From positions 1-44,017 of the forward strand of contig VBOJ01000017.1 in the NCBI GenBank assembly GCA_005877775.1: DNA of 44,017 bases. The letters run 5' to 3'. This document shows, piece by piece, positions 28,104-37,902 of the stretch (position 1 is its first letter; each line of letters starts with the position of its first letter). The stretch is from Nitrospirota bacterium. GTDB taxonomy: Bacteria > Nitrospirota > Nitrospiria > Nitrospirales > Nitrospiraceae. A model generated the notes under the pieces. It was not told the origin of the DNA and ran no database searches. It saw nothing but the letters and a program-made list of their open reading frames with translations. A program made the position numbers and the translations under genes.

Positions 28104-28372
28104 AGCCCGGACTATTCATGATGGTTCGTCGCGTTCCACCCGTTGCAATCCAAGAGCAACGGGTACCCGGCAATCGAGTTGCGAGACGGGCGCGCGGAGC
28201 CACGAGGGAGGGAGGCATACTCCCTGGAGTACGTTGACCGACTGAGTGGCGAGCCCGCCCGCCTGGTCGCCTGAGCGAGCGACCAGGCCGGGACCCATTG
28301 CTCCAAGATTGCAATGGGTGCCCAGCAGGGAATCCGCGATTGCAGCAGAAGCGTTCATGAATAATCCGGGCT
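28104..28372. repeat. Composite MITE-like element with 18 bp terminal inverted repeats
   Basis: AGCCCGGACTATTCATGA (28104..28121) against TCATGAATAATCCGGGCT (28355..28372). Internal ACCCGTTGC...GCAACGGGT, GCCTGGTCGC...GCGACCAGGC and GGGACCCATTGC...GCAATGGGTGCCC. Confidence 0.8.
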
Positions 28373-28691
28373 AACTCGACGCTGTTTCGATGCCCTTGAT
28401 CCGGAGCTGCGTAAACCCTTGACGGTGGCCTTTGGTGCGCCGGTAGTTCTTCCGCCGTTTCTTTTTGAAGACCATGATGGACCGCGTTCTTGCCTGTTGC
28501 ATAATCTCGGCGTTGACGCGAGCCCCTTTGATCAACGGATGCCCGAGCACAAGACCAGCATCGCTCTGGACCAGCCGCACTTGGTTCAACTCGACCAGTG
28601 CACCCACTTCACCAGGCAGGGTCTCGACCCGGAGGACCGTCCCTGGTTCTACCCGATACTGCTTGCCCCCGGTTTCCACAATCGCGTACAT
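28371..28691 (-). CDS. rplU: 50S ribosomal protein L21
   Basis: MYAIVETGGKQYRVEPGTVLRVETLPGEVG...FKKKRRKNYRRTKGHRQGFTQLRIKGI. Confidence 0.98.
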   Translation of the reverse strand: MYAIVETGGKQYRVEPGTVLRVETLPGEVGALVELNQVRLVQSDAGLVLGHPLIKGARVNAEIMQQARTRSIMVFKKKRRKNYRRTKGHRQGFTQLRIKGIETASS

Positions 28692-28825
28692 ACCTTAGAT
28701 CTCCTGCAAAGTGATGACTTTTATCATGGGCATTTGAAGGGTGTCAAGTCATGTTGCAGGTTGCGTATGAGGCCTATAAGCTGAGCGCGGCTCGTGCTTG
28801 AAGAATGTGCCATGAGGACGGCGCG

Positions 28826-28933
28826 CGTTGACAGAAATTCCGGGGCGCTGATATGCGTCTCTTGCGTGCGGCGTCTATTGCGTCTGTCGCGACGTCGCAT
28901 TCGTTGACATGAATTCCGAGGCACTGCTATAGT
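28826..28933 (+). repeat. Duplicated promoter-like sequence flanking a nonamer tract
   Basis: CGTTGACAGAAATTCCGGGGCGCTGATAT and CGTTGACATGAATTCCGAGGCACTGCTAT, with GCGTCTCTT|GCGTGCG|GCGTCTATT|GCGTCTGTC between. Confidence 0.65.
28904..28933 (+). promoter_or_regulatory. Sigma70-type promoter for ilvE
   Basis: TTGACA-N18-TATAGT, with the ATG 13 nt after the -10 box. Confidence 0.65.
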
Positions 28934-28945
28934 GCCTTTCGGGTT

Positions 28946-29860
28946 ATGCTGCAACCAAGCGAAAAAATCTGGATGGATGGATCGTTCGTCAACTGGGCGG
29001 ACGCCTCGGTGCATGTCTTGACCCATTCGCTTCACTACGGCCTGGCCGCGTTCGAGGGAATCCGCTGTTATAAGGGTCGCAAAGGCTCAGCCATCTTTCG
29101 CCTCCGCGAGCACGTTGACCGCCTGTTCGAGTCGGCGCACATTGCGATGATGCAGATTCCCTATGAGAAGAAACAGGTCACGGATGCGATCGTGGAAACG
29201 GTTCGCGTGAACCGGCTGGAGGCCTGCTACATCCGGCCACTCGTGTACATTGGCTACGGTGCGATGGGGCTCTATCCGGGAGAGAACCCCATTCGCGTGG
29301 CGATTGCTGCCTGGCGGTGGGGCACCTATCTTGGGGACGAGGCGCTCACCAACGGGATCAGGGCGAAGGTGTCGTCCTTCACTCGCCATCACGTGAATGT
29401 CGCCATGACTCGGGCGAAGATCTCCGGCTACTATGTGAACTCGATCCTGGCGAAGCGCGAAGTCAAGGCCGACGGATACGACGAGGCGATTCTGCTGGAC
29501 GCAGATGGCTATGTCTCGGAGGGTTCGGGGGAGAATATCTTCATTGTTCGTAAGGGGCAGTTGAAGACGACGCCGCTTACGTCTATTTTGGAAGGCATCA
29601 CTCGGAACTCGGTCCTTCAGCTGGCGCGGGAACGGGGCATCCCCGTGGTGGAGGAGCGATTTACCCGGGATGCGATGTACGTGGCTGAGGAGGTCTTCCT
29701 GACCGGTACGGCTGCGGAAATTGCGCCCGTCCGTGAAATTGACGGCCGCCTGATCGGCACCGGCAAGCCCGGTCCGGTGACGATGGATCTGCAAAAGACC
29801 TTCTTCGAGATCGTGCGCGGCGAAGATCCTTCGCACGAAAGCTGGTTGACCCGCGTTTAA
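28946..29860 (+). CDS. ilvE: Branched-chain amino acid aminotransferase IlvE
   Basis: WMDGSFVNWADASVHVLTHSLHYGLAAFEGIRCY; KISGYYVNSILAKREVKADGYDEAILLD; EVFLTGTAAEIAPVREID. Confidence 0.96.
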   Translation: MLQPSEKIWMDGSFVNWADASVHVLTHSLHYGLAAFEGIRCYKGRKGSAIFRLREHVDRLFESAHIAMMQIPYEKKQVTDAIVETVRVNRLEACYIRPLVYIGYGAMGLYPGENPIRVAIAAWRWGTYLGDEALTNGIRAKVSSFTRHHVNVAMTRAKISGYYVNSILAKREVKADGYDEAILLDADGYVSEGSGENIFIVRKGQLKTTPLTSILEGITRNSVLQLARERGIPVVEERFTRDAMYVAEEVFLTGTAAEIAPVREIDGRLIGTGKPGPVTMDLQKTFFEIVRGEDPSHESWLTRV

Positions 29861-29870
29861 CTCCCTTCCG

Positions 29871-30025
29871 TTCAGCCTTCAGCAGTCAGTCATTAGCTTT
29901 CAGCGAGTCAGTGCTTGTTCTCCAGTTCTTTTGGTTTATCCGGTTTGTCTCGTTCAAACCATAGAGACCAAGCAAGGCGAACCAAACGAACCAGGCGATC
30001 AAGGGCTGACGGCTGATAGCTCTAT
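29871..30025. repeat. Nested heptamer/nonamer inverted island
   Basis: TCAGCCT|TCAGCAG|TCAGTCA|TTAGCTT, GGTTTATCC|GGTTTGTCT|CG, AACCAAACG|AACCAGGCG, GGCTGAC|GGCTGAT|AGCTCTA. Confidence 0.7.
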
Positions 30026-30028
30026 GCG

Positions 30029-30388
30029 CTAGGGTGTAGTGGGCGTTGGAGGGTTGGCTTCTCCGGAAGGCTGCGTCTGCGAAGGTTCCTGTGGTGGGGC
30101 GGTAGGCTGCGAATCGGATGACTCCTTTTTGTTGAGGTCAATGACGGTTGAGGAGAAGGTCCGTTCTCTCGAGAGCACCGCGAGGCCGAGCGAGGTCAAC
30201 ATAAAAATGATCGCCGCTGCCACTGTCACTTTGCTGAGGAATGTGCCAGGCCCTCGGCTACCAAACACCGTCTGGCTCGACCCTCCAAAGGCAGCTCCGA
30301 TCTCGGCTCCCTTGCCCGCCTGAAGCAAAATAGCAGCGATCATCAATAAACATACGGTGACGTGGACAATTACAGCCAAAGTGTACAT
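30029..30388 (-). CDS. secG: Preprotein translocase subunit SecG
   Basis: ILLQAGKGAEIGAAFGGSSQTVFGSRGPGTFLSKVTVAAAIIFMLTSLGLAVLS. Confidence 0.95.
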   Translation of the reverse strand: MYTLAVIVHVTVCLLMIAAILLQAGKGAEIGAAFGGSSQTVFGSRGPGTFLSKVTVAAAIIFMLTSLGLAVLSRERTFSSTVIDLNKKESSDSQPTAPPQEPSQTQPSGEANPPTPTTP

Positions 30389-30412
30389 TCCGTTCCTTTT
30401 TCCGTCGCTTCC

Positions 30413-31183
30413 CTATCCCGCCACGTTCTGCGCGAGGCCTATCATCTTAGCAAAGGACTGAGGATCCAGACAAGCCCCTCCGACCAGGGCGCCGTCAACT
30501 TGGTCTGACACCAGGAACTCCCCGGCATTCTCGGGGGTCACGCTTCCACCATAGAGAATACGAACAGGTTTGCAGGCCTCTGGTCCCCAACTGCTGGCCA
30601 AAGTGGCGCGCAGGGTTTTGTGAACCGCCGCGGCCTGGGCAGGCGAAGCCGGGCGGCCGGTCCCAATCGCCCACACCGGCTCGTAAGCGATCGTGATCAT
30701 GCGGAGCTCGTCCTTCGAGATCCCATCCAGGCACCGGAGGAGTTGGCCGGTGACCACCGTTTCCGTTCGTCCACCCTCGCGGTCGCCCAGGGACTCTCCC
30801 ACGCACAGAATCGGACGTAATCTGTGACGGAGGGCGGCCCGGATTTTTCGATTGATCCCTTCGTCGTGGTCCCCGAAGTGTTGCCTCCGCTCCGAATGCC
30901 CGAGGATCACATATTGACAACCCAGTTCTTTGATCATGGGAGCCGAGATTTCCCCCGTGAAGGGCCCTTGGTCTTCCCAGAACAGGTTCTGCGCCGCCAG
31001 GATGAAAGGATGGGGGATAGGCATGGCTTGGCCGGCAGCCTGTAGCGCGGTAAAGGGTGGGGCCAGGACGACCTCGACGTTTCCGGGTTCAGGAACCAAC
31101 TTCATGAGCTGCTGCACGATCGCTGCTGCTTCTGTAGCAGTTTTGTGCATCTTCCAATTGCCCACGATGAGTCGTCGCGGCAC
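30413..31183 (-). CDS. tpiA: Triosephosphate isomerase
   Basis: RRLIVGNWKMHKT; YVILGHSERR; IAYEPVWAIGTGRPA; ILYGGSVTPENA. GTG start at 31183. Confidence 0.97.
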   Translation of the reverse strand: MPRRLIVGNWKMHKTATEAAAIVQQLMKLVPEPGNVEVVLAPPFTALQAAGQAMPIPHPFILAAQNLFWEDQGPFTGEISAPMIKELGCQYVILGHSERRQHFGDHDEGINRKIRAALRHRLRPILCVGESLGDREGGRTETVVTGQLLRCLDGISKDELRMITIAYEPVWAIGTGRPASPAQAAAVHKTLRATLASSWGPEACKPVRILYGGSVTPENAGEFLVSDQVDGALVGGACLDPQSFAKMIGLAQNVAG

Positions 31184-31226
31184 AGTACCCTCAGTGAAAT
31201 TAGGAAAGGGGGGAAGAGCGGGAGGC

Positions 31227-32426
31227 TCAACTGTCTCGATTCGGCAGCGCCACAAGTCCGGGAAGCTGCTTTCCCTCCAAGAGCTCTAGGGCCGCACCTC
31301 CCCCAGTGGATATGAAGGTCATGCTCTCGGATTCGCCGGCCCGGTGGACAGCCAATGCCGTGTCTCCTCCACCCACGATGGTCAGCGCGTAAGCGTTGGC
31401 GACCGCATGGGCCATGGCAAAGGTGCCCCGCGCGAACGCGTCTATCTCGAAGACACCCATCGGTCCGTTCCAGAGGATCGTCTTCGCATTCTGCACCGCT
31501 TCGCTGAACAACTTGACAGAGGCGGGGCCGATGTCCAGCGCATACCAGCCCTTCGGGATTTCCTGAACGGGAACGAGCTTGGTCTCGGCTCCCAGCTCTC
31601 GACTGTGCGCCACGACGCAGTCCACGGGCAGGTAAAACTTGACCCCACGAGAGAAGGCGTGTTCCTGGATGCCCCGGGCAAACTCCAACATGTCATCCTC
31701 GACCAACGAGTTACCGATTTCCTGCCCCATTGCCTTGATGAAGGTGAAGGCCATGCCTCCGCCGATGATGACCTTATCCACGCGCTTCCCCAGGTTCTCG
31801 ATGATCTCGATTTTTCCGGAGACCTTGGCTCCTCCAAGAATGGCCACGAATGGGCGAACCGGATCGGCGACAGCGCCTTCGAGGTATTCGATCTCCTTCT
31901 TTAACAGATATCCGGCCGCCGCGACCTTGATAAACTTCGTCATGCCGACGATCGAAGCGTGGGCCCGATGGGCCGCTCCGAAGGCGTCGTTGATATAGAC
32001 ATCCCCAAGGGAGGCTAATGCACGCGAAAAGTCCTCGTCGTTCTTCTCTTCTCCGGGATGGAAGCGCAGGTTCTCCAGCAATAGGACATCGCCGGGCTTC
32101 ATCCTCGCCACCAGTGTTTCCACGGCGGGGCCGATACAGTCAGGGGCAAAAGTGACCTCTTTGCCCAGGAGTCGCTGGAGCCGTTTGGCGATCGGCGCGA
32201 GGCTGAGCTTCGGATCCGGCTTGCCCTTGGGGCGACCGAGGTGCGAGCACAGAATGACCTTGGCGCCCTCATCTACAGCGCGGTTGATGGTGGGCAGGGT
32301 CGAGCGGATGCGGGTGTCGTCCGTGATCTGGAGCGCGTCATCGAGGGGAACGTTGAAGTCGGCTCTGATGATCACGCGCTTGTTGCGAAGCTCGACGTCC
32401 TGGATCGTCTGTTTGCGAAGGTTCAT
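31227..32426 (-). CDS. pgk: Phosphoglycerate kinase
   Basis: VIIRADFNVPLDD; SHLGRPKG; ILWNGPMGVFEIDAFARGT; VGGGDTALAV; STGGGAALELLEGKQLPG. Confidence 0.98.
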   Translation of the reverse strand: MNLRKQTIQDVELRNKRVIIRADFNVPLDDALQITDDTRIRSTLPTINRAVDEGAKVILCSHLGRPKGKPDPKLSLAPIAKRLQRLLGKEVTFAPDCIGPAVETLVARMKPGDVLLLENLRFHPGEEKNDEDFSRALASLGDVYINDAFGAAHRAHASIVGMTKFIKVAAAGYLLKKEIEYLEGAVADPVRPFVAILGGAKVSGKIEIIENLGKRVDKVIIGGGMAFTFIKAMGQEIGNSLVEDDMLEFARGIQEHAFSRGVKFYLPVDCVVAHSRELGAETKLVPVQEIPKGWYALDIGPASVKLFSEAVQNAKTILWNGPMGVFEIDAFARGTFAMAHAVANAYALTIVGGGDTALAVHRAGESESMTFISTGGGAALELLEGKQLPGLVALPNRDS

Positions 32427-32519
32427 CAGTGCTCCTTTACCACAACCCCTGGCCCCGGCTCGTGCCCTGTGATCCTGCGGACGGTTGGCGCGGAGAAAAC
32501 TGTGAGAGGGGAAAGGTCG

Positions 32520-33641
<1,122 letters not shown>

Positions 33642-33809
33642 TCAATTCCGCCTCAGAATTATGGTGTCTGGCTGCCCGCTCCTGGCCGCTTGCTTGGGTA
33701 TTCCTTCTGCTGTAGAGTCCACCATCTGTCCCTTCAGAGCCCTCTGTTCCCCCGGACATATCGTGTCGGCCCTCTGACCTTTCGGAGCGCCGCCGGAGGC
33801 AATTGGACG

Positions 33810-36236
33810 ATGGATGATCGGTCTCTCTTGCAGCAAGCCATGAGGGTGTTGGAATGGGAGCGTGTCCTCGAGGTGCTTGCTGGGCAAGCCCGCTCCAGCA
33901 TGGGAGCCGAGCGGTGCCGAACTCTCCCGCTTGAAACGGAACTCGATGCGGCTGAGGCCAGGTTGCAGGAGACCCGCGAGATGGTGAGTTTGGAGGAACG
34001 TGGTGATCCCTTTCCCTCTCTCCCATTCCCCGATCTAAGGCAGGCTCTCGGGCGTGTGGCCAAGGGCGCGCCGCTGGAGCCCCATGAGCTACGGGATGTG
34101 TCTCTCGTGCTGGGGCTCGTCGCGGAAGCAGTGCGGTATCTCAGGCAGCGCCGCGAGCTCGTCCCGGCCCTCTGCGCAGTAGCAGCCACGCTCGACGAGA
34201 TGAATCAGGGACAACAGGTGAAGGCGGCGATCGATCGGGCCGTTGACCAGGAGGGCAATATTCGCGAGTCGGCGACGCCTGAATTGCGCCGCTTCACCCA
34301 CCAGACGCAGGATTTGAAGCAACAGATGCGCCACCGGCTTGAGACGATCCTGGCTTCCAGACGGTATGCCGATGTCCTCCAGGAACAGTACTTCGCCCAA
34401 CGCGAGGGTCGATATGTCGTACCGGTGAAGGCTGAGATGCGTGCGAAGATTCCCGGCATCGTCCACGATGTGTCGGGCAGCGGGGCGACGGTCTTCCTGG
34501 AGCCGCGTGAGCTGGTGGAGCTGAACAACGCGATCAAAGTGGCGGAGTTGGAGGTCGCGCGAGAAGTCCGGCGGATTCTTCAGGAGCTCTCCGCGCTGGT
34601 GGCGAGTCATGCGCCGGCGTTGCAGAACTGGCTGGAGGTGCTCGCGACCCTGGATTGTATTGCGGCCAAGGCCTCGTTCAGCCGTCTGGTGAAGGGACAG
34701 CCGGTTGCGCTCAATAGCCGAGGTCGCATTGCGTTGAGGCAGGCGCGCCACCCTTTACTGATGCTGGCGAGAGAGCAGGTCGTGGCGAACGACATTCTGG
34801 TGGATGAGCTGGTGCGCGTGGTGGTGATCTCCGGGCCGAATACGGGTGGAAAAACCGTCACGTTGAAAATCGTGGGGCTCTTTGCCCTGATGGCCCGGGC
34901 CGGACTGCAGCTTCCCTGCGGGGCGGACTCCGACATGGCGTTGTTTCCGGAGGTCTATGCGGACATCGGGGACGCGCAGGACCTGGTCAAGGATCTCTCC
35001 AGCTTCTCGGCCCATATCACTCAAATGATCCGGCTCCTGGAGCAGGCGCCGCCGAACCATGAGACGTCTACGATGGGGGAGGAATTGTCCAAGGCCTTGG
35101 TCCTGTTGGATGAGCCCGTCACCTCCACCGATCCGGCTGAAGGGGCGGCGCTGGCCGAAGCCTTGCTCATGCGGCTGTCGCGCCTGGGCATGAAGGTCGT
35201 GGCGACCACCCACTACAACTCGCTCAAGGCGCTGGCCCAGACGACGCCAGGCTTTATGAACGTCAGCGTGGAGTTCGACGTGACCACACTCTCGCCGACC
35301 TACCGTCTGATCATGGGCATGCCGGGCAAATCCTCCGCGATCGAGATCGCCGGCCGACTGGGAATGGATGAGACAATTCTGGAGCAAGCCCTGGGGTTGC
35401 TCGACCGGGAAGACCGAGCGTTGGAGCAGATGCTGGGCGATCTTCAGGATAAACAGCGTCGCCTGGACGAGGATCGCGCGCGCATCGGTGAGCTGAGAGC
35501 CGAGGCCGAACGGTCTGCGAGGGAGGCAACAGAGATCGCGGACCGGCTGCGCCACTCCGAGCGCGAGGAGCGCAAAGGGGTGAAGAAGAAGCTGGCCGAC
35601 GAACTCCTCCGGGCCCGGGCGCAGGTTCAGGGCATCCTGAGCGGGCTGAAAGGCGAACGGACCTTGATCAAGGCCCGGGAGGGGAAGCAGCGGCTTGCCG
35701 AAATTGAGGAGCAGGTTCGTGCCCGAATAGCACCGGCTGGAGAATCGGTGCCGGTCGATCAGCTCAAGACCGGCGATCGGATTGAGATCGTCAGTCTCGG
35801 CGTGACTGGTGTCTTGCTGGAACCGCCCCAGGGGAAAAAACGGGTCCGAGTCCGTGTGGGAGAAACCGATATGTCGGTGGCCGTGACAGGCCTCATCGGC
35901 CTCGCCGGCACCGCCAGCGGGGAAGACTCACGAACTTCTCGGAGCAGTCGACCGGATCGATCCCTACGCCCGGTGGCGACTGACGACCGAGAGGCTCCCA
36001 CGGTGCTGGATGTCCGGGGACACACCGCTGAGGAGGCATTGGACCTCACGATCTCGGCGCTGGATCGGGCTGCGCTGGCTGGTGCTCCCTTCCTGCGGAT
36101 CATTCACGGCCACGGGACCGGACGGCTCAGAGCAGTCCTCAGGGACTACCTGAATGCGTCACCCTACGTCTTGACCTTCCGAGCCGGCGAGCGTGCCGAA
36201 GGGGGGGATGGAGTCACGATCGTGGAAGTGAAATAG
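33810..36236 (+). CDS. mutS2: MutS2 family ATPase with C-terminal Smr domain
   Basis: VVISGPNTGGKTVTLKIVGL; LLDEPVTSTDPAEGAALAEALL; C-terminal LDVRGHTAEEALDL...IIHGHGTGRLRAVLRDYL. Start at MDDRSLLQQAMRVLEW. Confidence 0.95.
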   Translation: MDDRSLLQQAMRVLEWERVLEVLAGQARSSMGAERCRTLPLETELDAAEARLQETREMVSLEERGDPFPSLPFPDLRQALGRVAKGAPLEPHELRDVSLVLGLVAEAVRYLRQRRELVPALCAVAATLDEMNQGQQVKAAIDRAVDQEGNIRESATPELRRFTHQTQDLKQQMRHRLETILASRRYADVLQEQYFAQREGRYVVPVKAEMRAKIPGIVHDVSGSGATVFLEPRELVELNNAIKVAELEVAREVRRILQELSALVASHAPALQNWLEVLATLDCIAAKASFSRLVKGQPVALNSRGRIALRQARHPLLMLAREQVVANDILVDELVRVVVISGPNTGGKTVTLKIVGLFALMARAGLQLPCGADSDMALFPEVYADIGDAQDLVKDLSSFSAHITQMIRLLEQAPPNHETSTMGEELSKALVLLDEPVTSTDPAEGAALAEALLMRLSRLGMKVVATTHYNSLKALAQTTPGFMNVSVEFDVTTLSPTYRLIMGMPGKSSAIEIAGRLGMDETILEQALGLLDREDRALEQMLGDLQDKQRRLDEDRARIGELRAEAERSAREATEIADRLRHSEREERKGVKKKLADELLRARAQVQGILSGLKGERTLIKAREGKQRLAEIEEQVRARIAPAGESVPVDQLKTGDRIEIVSLGVTGVLLEPPQGKKRVRVRVGETDMSVAVTGLIGLAGTASGEDSRTSRSSRPDRSLRPVATDDREAPTVLDVRGHTAEEALDLTISALDRAALAGAPFLRIIHGHGTGRLRAVLRDYLNASPYVLTFRAGERAEGGDGVTIVEVK

Positions 36237-36581
36237 TTCACAGCAGCACACGATTCTCCTTTCTCACTTGGCCGGTCAAGGTCACATTCCTCACGCTCTG
36301 TTTCTTCGGGTACTTCAAGAGAGCCCGGCACCATTTTTTAAGAGATCTCGCTCTCGTTGGTGGATTTGGCGCCGCTGCTGGTGGAAACCAACCAATCACT
36401 TCGAAGTCGGCCAAGAGCATCTCTCCGCAGATCAACGACTTCTGTCAACCGTACATGGCACCTCCTTTGCCTTCTTTTATCCAGACGGAACAACCTGAGA
36501 AGACCATTACCTACTTCCTCACGGAACGACGGCTAACTGAGACCGAGCAGCCGTGAGTAAATAAAAAAAGGGGAGGTCACG

Positions 36582-37541
36582 ATGAAGCGCACGTTCGAAC
36601 CGGTCGACTTAATGGTCGTGGTAGGCATCTGCGCCACGGTGCTGGCGGGCTATCTGCTGTATATGGCGACAAACGGGACAATTGGAGCTGGAGCGGCGAC
36701 CCCGGTGTCCGTCTCGATGGGTCAGACGGCAGACATTATGGACGCGATGGAGTGGGTCCAGCCGGCCCTCGGGCAAGCCATCGTGGACGATTATTTGCTC
36801 GGGCGCGAGGTCTCCGCCCAGAACATCGCCGCTGCAGCGGAGTTCAACCGGGCCACCATGATCGGCCACGGGTTGCAGAACTCGCCCTTCGAACATTTCC
36901 AGAGCATCAGAACCCATGCGGCTGATGTTGAGGCGGACCATGCCGCCCGTGTGCAGTTTGTATTGGGGCGCTCAATTGTGGGCTTTACCGCGCGTGGTGT
37001 CCGGACTGGAGTCCTGTCGCCTGATCGCCTCTCGGGTGAGTACAACCGACTCATGATCGCCTTCGCGGAAGCAACGGGACATCAGATGGACGAAGAGTTC
37101 CAGAACAATCATCAGGCCAATCTGGGGTGGGCGATCGTGACGGCAAGCCAGGACCGGGATCGGATCGTGGATCGCAACCAGGAGCGAATCGGGACGGCAG
37201 TTGTTCGGGTGACAAAGACCCAGGATGGCTACCAGGAAGCGGAGGGAACCATGCAGGGCCAGATCGCGGCCCTGGCCATCGCCTCAATCCACACCGAAAT
37301 GCAGGCCGATCGCTTTGCTCGGTTAGCCACAGCCGATGGCACCGCTCAGCAGCAGCCACTTCGGCAGACAGAGCCACGGTCGTGGCCGGAGATTCCGCTC
37401 GGCGCCCTGTTCGCCGCCTCGACGGGGTTAATCGGACTCTTCCTTGCCGGACTCTTCATGCCATCGGTCAGACCTGAGGCTCCTACCGTGAGTCAGGTCA
37501 GGCCAGAACCGGCCGGTCAGGTCTATCGCAAAACTGCATGA
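36582..37541 (+). CDS. Uncharacterised membrane-anchored protein (N- and C-terminal TM, large helical middle domain)
   Basis: 319 aa, SD GGGGAGG. TM at about 10-30 and 275-295. No family recognised. Confidence 0.7.
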   Translation: MKRTFEPVDLMVVVGICATVLAGYLLYMATNGTIGAGAATPVSVSMGQTADIMDAMEWVQPALGQAIVDDYLLGREVSAQNIAAAAEFNRATMIGHGLQNSPFEHFQSIRTHAADVEADHAARVQFVLGRSIVGFTARGVRTGVLSPDRLSGEYNRLMIAFAEATGHQMDEEFQNNHQANLGWAIVTASQDRDRIVDRNQERIGTAVVRVTKTQDGYQEAEGTMQGQIAALAIASIHTEMQADRFARLATADGTAQQQPLRQTEPRSWPEIPLGALFAASTGLIGLFLAGLFMPSVRPEAPTVSQVRPEPAGQVYRKTA

Positions 37542-37547
37542 GCGCGG

Positions 37548-37581
37548 TTGCGCCCGGTGCGCGGCTTCGTGCCGGGCGCAA
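37548..37581 (+). other. Intercistronic hairpin
   Basis: TTGCGCCCGG...CCGGGCGCAA, 10 bp stem, no U-tract. Confidence 0.6.
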
Positions 37582-37605
37582 TCCGTCATGAAGAAAGGTG
37601 TCACC

Positions 37606-37788
37606 ATGTCAACTTGGGGAGCGTGGGGTTATTGGGGAATCGTGGCCGGTCTGGTGGTACTGCTCGCCATCTTCTTCGCCTGCATGGAGATCCTCTACTC
37701 CAACGCGAAGAGACCCCTGACAGGGAACTCCGGCTCCCCGGCAGGGCGGGAGGAACGAGCTCCCACCGGCAGTAAACACGCGGCTTAA
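37606..37788 (+). CDS. Small single-TM protein
   Basis: MSTWGAWGYWGIVAGLVVLLAIFFACMEILYSNAKRPLTGNSG..., with AAAGG upstream. Confidence 0.6.
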   Translation: MSTWGAWGYWGIVAGLVVLLAIFFACMEILYSNAKRPLTGNSGSPAGREERAPTGSKHAA

Positions 37789-37902
37789 GCTAGGCCAGAC
37801 CAAGTCGTATCGTCTGCATGTCTTGACTTCGACAGGGGCCGCAAGTACCATCCGCAGCTGAATGTTCCGCTTGCCCGAGTTTGGTCCTCCATCCTCGTTT
37901 TC

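Noticed and set aside
34755-35555. 266 aa minus-strand ORF
   Set aside because: Antisense shadow of mutS2.
36238-36435. 65 aa minus-strand ORF downstream of mutS2
   Set aside because: No SD or recognised motif; treated as untranslated leader of the following gene.
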